DNA of 35,587 nucleotides from JBGPML01 sp041486955 (GCA_041486955.1 JBGPML010000003.1:1-35587); one strand, 5' to 3'. Numbered from the stretch's first letter, positions 15,162 through 22,969 are shown. Numbers and translations are program-made. Notes: generated by a model from the sequence alone, not told the origin.

Positions 15162-15545
15162 TTAACGTTTCGACCACTGAGGCGCTTTACGAGCTCGTTT
15201 CAGTCCTGGTTTTTTTCGTTCTTTTACTCGAGGATCCCGAGTGACTAAGCCGGCTTTACGTAAGGTTGATTTAAAGCCATTATCTAATTCAATAAGAGCT
15301 CGGGCAATGCCCAATATAATCGCATCGTCTCGGCTGGAATAACCTCCGCCACGAACAACAATTGAAACATCGGTATTCTCATTACGACCAACGAGCTGTA
15401 ATGGTCGAAGCCAAGCCGCTTTCGGGGCAGTTTTCTCGCTGTTATAGGAAAACTGACCAGTTCCTGGCATGATACGGACTTGAGCTACGGCTGATTTACG
15501 GCGTCCAACGCCTGGGTGATATTGAGTGTCTAAGGCTTTAGCCAT
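15162..15545 (-). CDS. rpsI: 30S ribosomal protein S9
   Basis: Small-subunit protein of 127 residues whose C-terminal tail reaches the P-site tRNA. GVGRRKSAVAQVRIMPGTG at about 13-31 and the ending LVTRDPRVKERKKPGLKRARKAPQWSKR are diagnostic. The last residues SKR match the universally conserved tail. It lies three bases after rplM, the usual rplM-rpsI pair, and here it is joined to the end of the alpha operon. A strong terminator follows. Confidence 0.97.
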   Translation of the reverse strand: MAKALDTQYHPGVGRRKSAVAQVRIMPGTGQFSYNSEKTAPKAAWLRPLQLVGRNENTDVSIVVRGGGYSSRDDAIILGIARALIELDNGFKSTLRKAGLVTRDPRVKERKKPGLKRARKAPQWSKR

Positions 15546-15548
15546 ATA

Positions 15549-15944
15549 TTAATCCTCGTCTCGAATTTCTAATTGAGCTAGCCAATGTTTGCGCAAACGG
15601 TTGTCTGGTAACATACCAGAAATAGCGTGACGAAGCACGTCGCTTGGTTTGCGCTCCATCCGATTACGTAATGTTTCGTGTTTCAGATTACCAATATAAC
15701 CAGTATGCGAATAATAAATTTTATTATCCATCTTGTTACCGGTTACAACCACTTCTTTGGCATGGGTAATGACAACTGGCCGGCCGGAAAGCAAATGTTT
15801 AGTAAAATAGACTGAATCTTTCCCGCGCAAAATATCGGCGGCTTGCGTTGCAATGCGGCCCAAAACCTGCCCTCGAGCTGACAAAACTACCGGTGTCATA
15901 TCGGTAACTTGATTATTTTTCAGGGTTGAAATAACTTGTTTCAT
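15549..15944 (-). CDS. rplM: 50S ribosomal protein L13
   Basis: A 131-residue large-subunit protein, needed early in 50S assembly. VVLSARGQVLGRIATQAADILRGK at about 19-42 and the HTGYIGNLKHETL segment match L13, as does AISGMLPDNRLRKHWLAQLEI near the end. The N-terminal helix usually reading KTY...WYVVDA is replaced by a divergent sequence. It sits three bases after rplQ and three before rpsI, so it is co-transcribed with the alpha operon genes. Confidence 0.94.
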   Translation of the reverse strand: MKQVISTLKNNQVTDMTPVVLSARGQVLGRIATQAADILRGKDSVYFTKHLLSGRPVVITHAKEVVVTGNKMDNKIYYSHTGYIGNLKHETLRNRMERKPSDVLRHAISGMLPDNRLRKHWLAQLEIRDED

Positions 15945-15947
15945 AGA

Positions 15948-16358
15948 CTACTTCTTCGCTGGAGCTTCTTTTTTCGTATCTGACGCTGAAGGTTGAGGCG
16001 TTTGTAATAGAACAGTATCGGTTAATTGGATCATTGACTGAGATGCGCCATCGCCTAATCGAGGCATAACCCGGATACGTTTCGTGAAACCAGATGACCG
16101 GTCTTTATATCGGATTGTAAGTTCGTCAAGAATCTTTTTTACTGCGTTCTTGTCAGGGATAAATCCACTGAGTCGGCGCTTGGCCCGTAATTGATCGCTC
16201 TCTTTACCAATCGAAATTAAACGCTCAATAATTGGTTGAACAGCGCGCGCTTTGGCTTCGGTCGTGATGACGGACTCGTAGAGAATAACCGAGGTAGCCA
16301 AGTTACGAAACAAAAGCTGTCGTTGATCGCGATCGCGTTTAAATTTCGATTGCACCAT
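15948..16358 (-). CDS. rplQ: 50S ribosomal protein L17
   Basis: A 136-residue large-subunit protein near the exit tunnel. RDRDQRQLLFRNLATSVILYE, then TTEAKARAVQPIIERLISIGK, match the conserved L17 core, and the C-terminal half contains the GFTKRIRVMPRLGDGASQSMIQL block. The usual MRH start is replaced by MVQSKF. The gene is two bases after rpoA, its normal neighbour. A short Ala/Lys-rich tail (SDTKKEAPAKK) extends the C terminus. Confidence 0.95.
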   Translation of the reverse strand: MVQSKFKRDRDQRQLLFRNLATSVILYESVITTEAKARAVQPIIERLISIGKESDQLRAKRRLSGFIPDKNAVKKILDELTIRYKDRSSGFTKRIRVMPRLGDGASQSMIQLTDTVLLQTPQPSASDTKKEAPAKK

Positions 16359-16360
16359 GA

Positions 16361-17194
16361 TTAGACTTCCTCGGTCGTCACAACTTTACTCTTGCGACTG
16401 GCCCGTTTTTTTTGAGTAGGAACATCCTCTAACCCTTCGGCGGCTTCAGATGGAGTAGTTTCGACAGCGATTGCTGCTTCTTCCGTGTCCGTAGGTAACT
16501 CTCGATGAATACCGGCAATAATTGAGAAATGTTCAACAGCTATTTTGCTGGCTGTTTCGAGTACGGATTGCGGTGAGAGGGAACCGTCAGTTGTAATTGT
16601 CATAATCAATCGATCATAGTTAGTTAAGTTTCCGACGCGAGTATTTTCAATATCGTAGTTGACACGAGTGACTGGTGAATAAATGCTGTCAATTGCAATA
16701 GTTCCAAGCGGTAGCTTTTCATCACGACGTGATTCAGTGCTGCTATAACCGCGGCCTTTCTTAACTTCTACTTCTAAGCTCAGTGTAGCGCCTTTGTCTA
16801 ATGTGGCAATAACGTGATCAGGATTAATGAATTCTACGGCTGAATTAGCTTTAAAGTCAGACACTTTAACACTGCCAGGACCTTTTTTTTGAAGAATCAG
16901 GCTCGCTGGTTCATTACCATGAAGGCGTAACCGGACCTGTTTTAGATTCAAGATTATAGTAACAACATCCTCGCGCACGCCAGGAACAGTGGTAAATTCA
17001 TGGGTTGCACCATCGATGCGAACGGATGTAATGGCTGCCCCTTCGATAGAGTTAATGAGGATACGTCGTAATGTATTTCCGACAGTAATACCAAAGCCAG
17101 GCGATAGCGGCTCAATTTCAAAAGTCGCGCGATTGCTTTCTTGTGCGGTTTCTTTAACAGTTAGTAATTCAGTATCAGGTAAGATGTAGGTCAT
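16361..17194 (-). CDS. rpoA: RNA polymerase alpha subunit without C-terminal domain
   Basis: Alpha subunit of RNA polymerase, 277 residues against the usual 310-340. The N-terminal assembly domain is complete: EIEPLSPGFGITVGNTLRRIL, then EFTTVPGVREDVVTIILNLK, and the later YSPVTRVNYDIENTRVGN segment. After residue about 232 (HFSIIAG) there is only a low-complexity acidic tail with a basic patch (KKRASRKSK). The DNA- and activator-binding alpha-CTD, with its helix-hairpin-helix and the SVRxxNCL-type motif, is not present. AGGAG lies seven bases upstream of the ATG. It follows rpsD after a 73-base gap. Confidence 0.95.
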   Translation of the reverse strand: MTYILPDTELLTVKETAQESNRATFEIEPLSPGFGITVGNTLRRILINSIEGAAITSVRIDGATHEFTTVPGVREDVVTIILNLKQVRLRLHGNEPASLILQKKGPGSVKVSDFKANSAVEFINPDHVIATLDKGATLSLEVEVKKGRGYSSTESRRDEKLPLGTIAIDSIYSPVTRVNYDIENTRVGNLTNYDRLIMTITTDGSLSPQSVLETASKIAVEHFSIIAGIHRELPTDTEEAAIAVETTPSEAAEGLEDVPTQKKRASRKSKVVTTEEV

Positions 17195-17267
17195 TTATTT
17201 CTCCTATCTTCCGGTTCTTCGCACGAGCTCAGACCTTAGAGTCGCACTTCTGCCGGATGATGTATGT

Positions 17268-17819
17268 TTATCGACTATAGAACTCAATGATCAGCTGCGG
17301 GTTGAAATCATTGACCAAATCATCAGCTTTCGGGATCCGCTCGACCGTAGCGGATTTATCTTTGGCTGAATAGGTGAGCCAACTTGGGACCACAGCATCA
17401 GGATTGACTTCAAAATTCGTGTCTTTTTTAAGGGTGATGCTATCACCTGGTTTAGTCGTGTAACCAGGAAGATTCAGGCGTTGATCGTTAACCAGCACTA
17501 AACCGTGGGTTACCAGCTGGCGGGCCATCCGGCGCGATTTCGCTAAACCAGATCGGTATAATATATTATCAAGACGTAATTCCAAATCAGTGAAGAGCGC
17601 TTGACCAGTTGCAACTGAAGACTTCGCCGCGCGGGTGAAATAACGACGGAATTGGGTTTCTTTTAACCCATATTCACGACGAGCTTTTTGTTTTTCTGCC
17701 AATTGCTTGCCGTAGTCACTCATCTTTCGCTGACGCGGACCCGGAGTTGTTCGACGTTGCGGCGCTTGGTCAGTCGAATATGAGGTGGTTTTCGATGGGG
17801 TTGGTGTATCTTGTGCCAT
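17268..17819 (-). CDS. rpsD: 30S ribosomal protein S4, N-terminally divergent
   Basis: Primary 16S rRNA binding protein, 183 residues against about 200. From residue 31 it is typical: RQRKMSDYGKQLAEKQKARR, then GLKETQFRRYF, then the S4 RNA-binding domain (LELRLDNILYRSGLAKSRRMARQLVTHG). Residues 1-30 are Ser/Thr/Pro/Gln-rich low complexity. The usual start, which often carries zinc cysteines and a YTGPxxxxxR block, is absent. An AAGGA ribosome site precedes the ATG. It lies nine bases after rpsK and belongs to the alpha operon. Confidence 0.95.
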   Translation of the reverse strand: MAQDTPTPSKTTSYSTDQAPQRRTTPGPRQRKMSDYGKQLAEKQKARREYGLKETQFRRYFTRAAKSSVATGQALFTDLELRLDNILYRSGLAKSRRMARQLVTHGLVLVNDQRLNLPGYTTKPGDSITLKKDTNFEVNPDAVVPSWLTYSAKDKSATVERIPKADDLVNDFNPQLIIEFYSR

Positions 17820-17828
17820 TATTATCCT

Positions 17829-18212
17829 TTAAACTCGACGTGGCTTTTTAGGTCGACAACCGTTGTGAGCAATGGGAGTAATGTCTTTTAGCTGTCCGAC
17901 CATTAATCCGCTGCCTTGCAAAGCTCGAACTGCTGATTCGCGACCTGAACCAACACCCTTCACATAGATATCAACATCGGTCATTTTATAGGTTAAGGCT
18001 TTTTCGACGACAGTACGCATAGCGACCTGGGCCGCGTAAGGTGTTGACTTACGAGCTCCCCGAAATCCGGCATGGCCAGCAGTTTCCCAGCCTAAAACAT
18101 TACCGTTATTATCGGTTAAGGTAATAATCGTATTGTTAAAGGTGGACTGAATAAAAATTCGGCCTTTAGGAACTTCAGTGATTTTTGTTTTACGTCGATT
18201 GCTTTGCGCCAT
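17829..18212 (-). CDS. rpsK: 30S ribosomal protein S11
   Basis: A 127-residue small-subunit platform protein. GRIFIQSTFNNTIITLTDNNGN and GFRGARKSTPYAAQVA are diagnostic. The C terminus has VKGVGSGRESAVRALQGSGL followed by DITPIAHNGCRPKKPRRV. I start at the ATG at 18212, which has AAGGA nine bases upstream; an in-frame TTG at 18218 lies too close to that site. It sits 20 bases after rpsM. Confidence 0.97.
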   Translation of the reverse strand: MAQSNRRKTKITEVPKGRIFIQSTFNNTIITLTDNNGNVLGWETAGHAGFRGARKSTPYAAQVAMRTVVEKALTYKMTDVDIYVKGVGSGRESAVRALQGSGLMVGQLKDITPIAHNGCRPKKPRRV

Positions 18213-18232
18213 AGTCAATTATCCTTGTGTCT

Positions 18233-18619
18233 CTAAGTTTTGTCAGCGGATTTCTTACGGCCTGAACCAACGGTCATTTTCTTACCTCGTTTTATACGAG
18301 CGTTGGTCTTTGTTCGTTGACCACGAACCGGTAGTCCCGCAGCATGCCGTATACCGCGATACGTACCAATATCTTTTAATCGCTTGATATTTCGATTCAC
18401 TACCAATCGAGCGTCACTCTCAACCGTGAGATTCTTGTCTATATAAGTCCGAAGTTTTTCAACTTCACCTTCCGTTAAATCCTTGGTTTTAGGATTATTG
18501 GTGATATGGCATTCCCGAACAATCTGTCCAGCGGTCGTAATACCAATGCCATAAATATCGGTCAATGCTGTGGTAATTCGCTTATCGTTATCTAAATTAA
18601 TTCCAGCAATACGAATCAT
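18233..18619 (-). CDS. rpsM: 30S ribosomal protein S13
   Basis: A 128-residue small-subunit head protein contacting the P-site tRNA and 50S. It starts IRIAGINLDNDKRITTAL and contains YGIGITTAGQIV and IKRLKDIGTYRGIRHAAGLPVRGQRTKTNAR. The ATG at 18619 is preceded by GGGGAG. The frame continues upstream to 18739, but that part lies in the family 2 repeat and does not resemble S13, so I exclude it. The repeat separates this gene from rpmJ, the usual neighbour. Confidence 0.96.
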   Translation of the reverse strand: MIRIAGINLDNDKRITTALTDIYGIGITTAGQIVRECHITNNPKTKDLTEGEVEKLRTYIDKNLTVESDARLVVNRNIKRLKDIGTYRGIRHAAGLPVRGQRTKTNARIKRGKKMTVGSGRKKSADKT

Positions 18620-18632
18620 AGGGCTCCCCGAG

Positions 18633-18769
18633 AAACTTGTTTTCGAGATGGAACTGACCATGTTTGGAGCGAAAAGTCTGAAGCGTAAGGAGGCATAGTT
18701 GTCACTATGTCGACGAGCGATGAGGACTTTACAGCCCAAAGTGGGCTGTTACTGTCGAAATTCAAGTTT
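18633..18769. repeat. Family 2 hairpin repeat, copy A
   Basis: A 137-nt element between rpmJ and rpsM. It matches 25968-26106; over 109 gap-free core positions I count about 88 identities (81%). Nested pairing: arms AAACTTG...TCGA / TCGA...CAAGTTT, inner stem AAAGTC / GACTTT, apical CATAGT-TGTC-ACTATG, plus a side hairpin CAGCCC / GGGCTG (18732-18748). Its left arm ends four bases short of the rpsM Shine-Dalgarno, so it lies in the leader region of rpsM. Confidence 0.75.
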
Positions 18770-18784
18770 TTCTGGGAGTCCATA

Positions 18785-18901
18785 CTATCCTTGTCGTTGC
18801 TTATGACGGGGATTCTTTTTACAAAGTACACGAACAACACCATCCCGACGAATGATCTGGCATGTTTCACACATTCTTTTAACTGATGGTCGTACTTTCA
18901 T
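18785..18901 (-). CDS. rpmJ: 50S ribosomal protein L36
   Basis: The smallest ribosomal protein, 38 residues. It reads MKVRPSVKRMCETCQIIRRD, then GVVRVLCKKNPRHKQRQG. The CxxC pair (11-14) and the later Cys and His (27 and 33) are the zinc ligands of the L36 zinc ribbon, so this is the C+ type. It lies six bases after infA in the standard infA-rpmJ-rpsM order. The family 2 repeat follows it. Confidence 0.97.
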   Translation of the reverse strand: MKVRPSVKRMCETCQIIRRDGVVRVLCKKNPRHKQRQG

Positions 18902-18907
18902 AATAAT

Positions 18908-19144
18908 TTAACTCAAGCGTGCTATGATTCTTCCCTTACTCAAATCGTAAAGAGAAAAACGCAATTTAACTCGATCACCGAGTAAGATTCGAATATGATT
19001 TTTACGAATTTTACCGGAAATAAAACCGAGAACTTCTTTATCGTTCTCGAGTTTAACGCGAAAAACGGCGTTGGGGAGAGAGTCAGTTACGACGCCTTGT
19101 GCTTCTACAAATTCTTTCTCCATATTACCCACTGATTTTACCAT
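18908..19144 (-). CDS. infA: Translation initiation factor IF-1
   Basis: An OB-fold protein of 78 residues that occupies the 30S A site during initiation. VEAQGVVTDSLPNAVFRVKLEN, then FISGKIRKNHIRILLGDRVKL and SLYDLSKGRIIARLS, are diagnostic. The start may be the ATG at 19144, two bases after the map stop, or the ATG at 19123, which gives the more usual MEKEF-type start; neither has a strong ribosome site. It is between map and rpmJ, the standard order. Confidence 0.96.
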   Translation of the reverse strand: MVKSVGNMEKEFVEAQGVVTDSLPNAVFRVKLENDKEVLGFISGKIRKNHIRILLGDRVKLRFSLYDLSKGRIIARLS

Positions 19145-19146
19145 AT

Positions 19147-19926
19147 CTACTTCTGTTGGTCAACAGAAAAACCAAGGGGAAATGGCACGAGAATTTCAGG
19201 GTCATTTTCCCGAATTATGACGGTTGTTTCAAACTGAGCAGATAGGCTACCATCCTTGGTTCGGATAGTCCAGCCATCGTCGTCGAGTGTGACCCGCCAA
19301 TCGCCGGCGGTTAGCATCGGTTCAAGGGCAAGGGTCATATTATCAACCAAGGCTGTTGTGTCTTTCGTCCGGTAATTCGGTACGTTGGGAGATTCTTGCA
19401 AGTTACGTCCAATACCATGGCCAGTAAGATCGCGAATGATTCCAAAGTCTCCTTGAGAGCGAACAAAATCTTCAACGGCCGCACCTATATCTTGAACTTG
19501 ATTGCCAGCTATTGCGACTTCAACCGCGTGCTTCAACGCTTCTTGAGTGGTTCTTAATAATTTTTGAGCCTCGTTTGAGATTGAACCGATTGGTTTAGCA
19601 AAAGCGGCATCGGTATGGTACCCCTCCCATTCCACTCCAACATCTATGCCTATTATATCGCCCTCCTTTACAATATATGCATTCGGAATACCGTGAACTA
19701 CGACATCATTCGGCGATAAACAGGACGCTGCGGGATAACCATTAAAACCAAGAAATGACGGATTTCCCCCGGCCTCAATAATGAGCTTATGAATAAAGGC
19801 ATCAATTTCTTTTAATGTTTTACCAGGCGCGACAAAATCATTGACACTCTGCAATACATTGTCCAAAATCTTTCCGCCCTCTCGCATGGCGTCGAGTTCT
19901 TTAGGTGTTTTTGGTCGGATGGTCAT
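19147..19926 (-). CDS. map: Methionine aminopeptidase, type I
   Basis: Removes the initiator methionine from new proteins. About 259 residues from the ATG at 19926, where the family start (RPKTPKELDAMREGGKIL) begins; the frame extends upstream inside adk but that part is unlike the family. Metal ligands are visible: the Asp of GIDVGVEWEGYHTDAAF (two aspartates), the His of GHGIGRNLQESPNVPNY, and the glutamates of LALEPML and FETTVIIREND. It overlaps the adk end by 26 bases and is followed by infA. Confidence 0.96.
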   Translation of the reverse strand: MTIRPKTPKELDAMREGGKILDNVLQSVNDFVAPGKTLKEIDAFIHKLIIEAGGNPSFLGFNGYPAASCLSPNDVVVHGIPNAYIVKEGDIIGIDVGVEWEGYHTDAAFAKPIGSISNEAQKLLRTTQEALKHAVEVAIAGNQVQDIGAAVEDFVRSQGDFGIIRDLTGHGIGRNLQESPNVPNYRTKDTTALVDNMTLALEPMLTAGDWRVTLDDDGWTIRTKDGSLSAQFETTVIIRENDPEILVPFPLGFSVDQQK

Positions 19927-20470
19927 ACGCAATAATCTTTTTTTGAATGGCTTGATGAAGGTTTTCAATCGTATAGTCGCCGTTAATCGTGATGTAATGA
20001 ATCCCATGCTGTTGAATTGCTGTCAGAGTTTTATCAGCTTGGCTGCGATACAAGGCAATCCGATCCTCGACGACTGAGCTCCGATCATCGTTTCGATTTT
20101 GCTCCTTCTCAGTCAGGCGTTTTTCGGCTCGGTTTTTTATCAGTTGATCGGCAAGTTCAAGAATAATAACATAAAAGTTCGATTGACCCCATAATTTAAT
20201 AGCATAGTCTACCTGTGCGGCCGTTCGTAAAGCCCCATCAACGACGCAATTGTCTGGGTGGTTTTGGTGTAATTTCTGGTACACTTTTTCAACTTGGTTA
20301 TCCGGAATGAGGGCTCCACGCTTCAATAATTCGGCAATTTCAGGATCCGACTGGGCAATACGGCGAAATTGATCGCCAAAACTTATGAAAGGTAAATGAA
20401 GATCATTGGCCAGTAATTTAGCTTGAGTATCTTTTCCGCTCGCCGGGGGGCCAAGAAAAAAATAGATCAC
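19901..20470 (-). CDS. adk: Adenylate kinase, short form with divergent P-loop
   Basis: Transfers phosphate between ATP and AMP. The 189-residue protein has a P-loop GPPASGKDTQ (7-16), with Asp where GKGTQ is usual. The NMP-binding region reads FGDQFRR instead of TGDMLR, and DGALRTAAQ replaces DGFPRTxxQ. The LID is short with no zinc cysteines, but RNDDRSSVVEDRIALYRSQ keeps the catalytic arginines. It is between secY and map, the usual adk place, which supports the call. The start is GTG at 20470, overlapping the stop of the LysM-like gene (GTGA). A related nucleotide kinase specificity is possible. Confidence 0.85.
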   Translation of the reverse strand: MIYFFLGPPASGKDTQAKLLANDLHLPFISFGDQFRRIAQSDPEIAELLKRGALIPDNQVEKVYQKLHQNHPDNCVVDGALRTAAQVDYAIKLWGQSNFYVIILELADQLIKNRAEKRLTEKEQNRNDDRSSVVEDRIALYRSQADKTLTAIQQHGIHYITINGDYTIENLHQAIQKKIIAYDHPTKNT

Positions 20471-21162
20471 GGCGTAGCCTTGGTTAAGGTTTTAATTGTA
20501 AGCTTTTTAATGGACCATAATCCGGAGGACTGTTTTTCCATCGAAATCGTTACGATTCGAGCATCGTCAGTGGTTGATAATGTAACATCCGTTTCAGTGG
20601 CGTTGGATTGGCTATATGGTGTGTCTGACGCCAAGCTGTAGATGCCTTTGGCGTCGGCTTGAGCGGCCGTAACCGCGTCACTATAAATGCTTGTCGATCC
20701 GCTGGTGATTTTTTGTTGTTCTTTTTTTAACCGGTTCTGATTGATAATAAATAAAATTGTGTAGGTATCACTCGAAACATCGTCAGGGATAATTATCTTT
20801 TGTCCCGCCAATACTTTATTGGGGTCACCAATTCCGTTTAATTTTGCTAACTCGCTTACTGTAATAGTACGACCGGATATTAAGCTTAATAAACTACCAC
20901 CCTCTGGAATTTTCTGCTGATCATTCGGTTGAGATAGGGCTTGGTTCTCTGTAAACGTCTGAGTTGCCGAGGCGGAAGCAGTTGGAGTTGGTGTCCCACT
21001 CGTTTCGGGAGTGGGGGCAGCCGAGCTTGAATTTGAAGGTGTTGGTGTTGGTTTCGAGTCAGGTGTAACTTCTCCCATTTGACTTGCATATAAATAAGCG
21101 GCACCAGCAATAGCTAATGTTGCGATCAGACCGAGAAATATTGTGAGAGCTTTAGAATTCAT
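20467..21162 (-). CDS. Membrane-anchored LysM-like protein
   Basis: A 231-residue protein. Residues 5-27 are a membrane anchor or signal, 31-75 are a Pro/Thr/Ser-rich linker, and 84-126 resemble a LysM peptidoglycan-binding domain (GGSLLSLISGRTITVSELAK, then LNGIGDPNKVLAGQKIIIP). Residues about 130-229 form an uncharacterised domain with a central EQQKI...SDAVTAAQADAKG helix and a beta-rich end. It is probably extracytoplasmic. It lies between secY and adk, where no gene is expected, and shares four bases with adk. A role at the cell wall is inferred only from LysM. Confidence 0.75.
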   Translation of the reverse strand: MNSKALTIFLGLIATLAIAGAAYLYASQMGEVTPDSKPTPTPSNSSSAAPTPETSGTPTPTASASATQTFTENQALSQPNDQQKIPEGGSLLSLISGRTITVSELAKLNGIGDPNKVLAGQKIIIPDDVSSDTYTILFIINQNRLKKEQQKITSGSTSIYSDAVTAAQADAKGIYSLASDTPYSQSNATETDVTLSTTDDARIVTISMEKQSSGLWSIKKLTIKTLTKATP

Positions 21163-21184
21163 ACTGGAGTAACCCCCCTAATTA

Positions 21185-21200
21185 TAGCGTATTAACGCTA
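21185..21200. other. Short perfect hairpin between secY and the LysM-like gene
   Basis: TAGCGT-ATTA-ACGCTA is a perfect 6-bp stem with a 4-nt loop, sitting between the LysM-like gene start (21162) and the secY stop (21209). It has no T run after it on the minus strand, so it is not a terminator. It may slow polymerase or mark an mRNA processing site. Confidence 0.4.
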
Positions 21201-21208
21201 CAAAGTGA

Positions 21209-22492
21209 TTAGGATTGGTTATAGGCATCATATGTTCGCATAATATATTGCGATTGAATTTGCCTGGCAGTTTCCAGGATGACTGATATCACAATCAACA
21301 AGCTTGTCCCTCGCAAAAGAATACTCTGACTTGGGAATTGATGCTCAAGAATCGCCGGTAGGATAGCAATAAGAGCTAAAAAGAGTGCGCCGAAGAGCGT
21401 AAGTCGCGTTAAGACTTTGTACACATAGAGCTCGGTCTCTTTACCCGGACGAACGCCGGGAATATATCCACCTTGCTTTTGGAGATTTTCTGCAACTCTG
21501 TCGGGCTTAAAAATAATGAACGTATAAAAGAATGTGAAAGCAAAGACTAATAAGAAATAGCTCATATTATACGTTATAGTATTGGGTTGAAATGTCTGAA
21601 TCAACCAAGTTGCAAAATGAGCTATCCAGGGAGTCCGAGCTTGGTGAAAAAATTGACCAATGAAAGTTGGCATCGTCAAAAGAGCGATGGCGAAAATAAT
21701 AGGAACAACACCGGCTGCGTTGATTTTGATTGGTAAGTGACTGGCCACACTGCCAAAGCTTCCGCCAGCCCTCACTCGCCTGGCATAGGCAACCGGGACC
21801 AATCGTTTTGCTTCATTAATAATAATCACGAAGACAATTGAGAGAAATGTAATAACTAAAATAGCGAGAATTGCGGTGTATGAATTATTAGATTGGGCGG
21901 CGGTAACAAGACTGGTAATATGGCCGGGAATTGCGCCAAGAATACCAAGCGTAATTAAAAGTGACATACCATTCCCAATACCATTTTCTGTCACAATTTC
22001 ACCCATCCACATAAGAAACATTGACCCAGCTGCCATCATAAGCAGTGTTCCAAGTAAGGCTACGGGTGTCCAGGTGGTAATAATGGCATTCTGTTTCAAC
22101 AGTAAGAGCACGCTATAGGCTTGAATGATAGCTAAAGGTAAGGTTAATAATCGTGTATATTGATTGATTTTGCGTTGACCGAAATCACCTTCTTTTTGTA
22201 ATTCTTCTAAAGAAGGAATAACTATACCTAACAGTTGCATAATAATCGATGCCGTAATGTACGGACCTACTCCCATAGTGATAATTGAAAAGTTTTCTAA
22301 TCCCCCACCAGAAAAAATATTCAAAAATCCGAGGAATTCATTTTGTTGAAATAACTGTTTTAAGGCGCTGGTATGGATCAATGGCAAAGGAATGAAAATC
22401 AAGATTCGAGCGACTACTAAAATTAAGAGTGTGACTAAGACTCGTTTTCGTAAATCCTTGAGTTGCCAGAATTGAATCAGAGGCTGAAACAT
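21209..22492 (-). CDS. secY: Protein translocase subunit SecY
   Basis: The channel subunit of the SecYEG translocon in the cytoplasmic membrane, 427 residues with ten hydrophobic segments. FLGFLNIFSGGGLENFSIITMGVGPYI (plug and TM2 region) and GEIVTENGIGNGMSLLI are diagnostic. RRVRAGGSFGSVASHLPIKINAAGVVPIIFA is the conserved cytoplasmic loop, and KQGGYIPGVRPGKETELY is the next one. AAAGGTG lies seven bases upstream of the ATG. It follows rplO after 69 bases that contain an 8-bp hairpin. Confidence 0.97.
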   Translation of the reverse strand: MFQPLIQFWQLKDLRKRVLVTLLILVVARILIFIPLPLIHTSALKQLFQQNEFLGFLNIFSGGGLENFSIITMGVGPYITASIIMQLLGIVIPSLEELQKEGDFGQRKINQYTRLLTLPLAIIQAYSVLLLLKQNAIITTWTPVALLGTLLMMAAGSMFLMWMGEIVTENGIGNGMSLLITLGILGAIPGHITSLVTAAQSNNSYTAILAILVITFLSIVFVIIINEAKRLVPVAYARRVRAGGSFGSVASHLPIKINAAGVVPIIFAIALLTMPTFIGQFFHQARTPWIAHFATWLIQTFQPNTITYNMSYFLLVFAFTFFYTFIIFKPDRVAENLQKQGGYIPGVRPGKETELYVYKVLTRLTLFGALFLALIAILPAILEHQFPSQSILLRGTSLLIVISVILETARQIQSQYIMRTYDAYNQS

Positions 22493-22520
22493 GATTGGGC
22501 ACCTTTGTGGCCGCTTATAT

Positions 22521-22547
22521 GTCGGTCGTAATAGTAGGGCGACCGAC
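22521..22547 (-). other. Perfect 8-bp hairpin between rplO and secY
   Basis: GTCGGTCG (22521-22528) and CGACCGAC (22540-22547) form a perfect stem with an 11-nt loop. No T run follows on the minus strand, so it is not a typical terminator. It could be a processing or partial attenuation point that lowers secY expression relative to the ribosomal proteins; that is inference. Confidence 0.5.
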
Positions 22548-22561
22548 TAAAACGAATGGTT

Positions 22562-22963
22562 TTATTGCTTGGATCGGGATTGAGCAACGTCTTCAAAAGT
22601 TACGGTGACGGTTAGTTTATCGCTTCCTAAAATCTTGATCGGTCGATCGATCGAAGTAATAAGATGTTTTTCAAACAAGCTTGTCGGAGAAACGGTTTCG
22701 CCGTTGGTGTAATGTGTATTAATCAAACTTCGTTGAATGATAACTGGTGCAGGGACATGATGCTTAAATCCGCGTGCTTTAGGCAGCCGCAAAATAAGCG
22801 GTGTTTGGCCACCTTCAAATTTTCGTGGAATATTATAGCCACTACGTGATTTTTGACCTTTGGTTCCTCGTCCTGCGGTTTTACCTTGTCCAGCAGAAAT
22901 ACCTCGTCCCACACGCGATTTTCTATGTCGTAAAGAATGCGAATCAAGTTGGTGTAATTGCAT
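22562..22963 (-). CDS. rplO: 50S ribosomal protein L15
   Basis: A 133-residue large-subunit assembly protein. It begins QLHQLDSHSLRHRKSRVGRG, then GQGKTAGRGTKGQKSRSGY and FEGGQTPLILRLPKARGF, all typical of L15. The C-terminal part is shorter than the 145-residue norm but ends in the usual beta unit (KILGSDKLTVTVTFEDV). It begins six bases after rpsE, with no room for rpmD (L30), which normally lies between them. Confidence 0.96.
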   Translation of the reverse strand: MQLHQLDSHSLRHRKSRVGRGISAGQGKTAGRGTKGQKSRSGYNIPRKFEGGQTPLILRLPKARGFKHHVPAPVIIQRSLINTHYTNGETVSPTSLFEKHLITSIDRPIKILGSDKLTVTVTFEDVAQSRSKQ

Positions 22964-22969
22964 AATAAT

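Noticed and set aside
18616..18870. An 84-codon minus-strand frame across rpmJ and the family 2 repeat.
   Set aside because: It overlaps the clear L36 gene in another frame and runs through a repeat; its translation resembles nothing.
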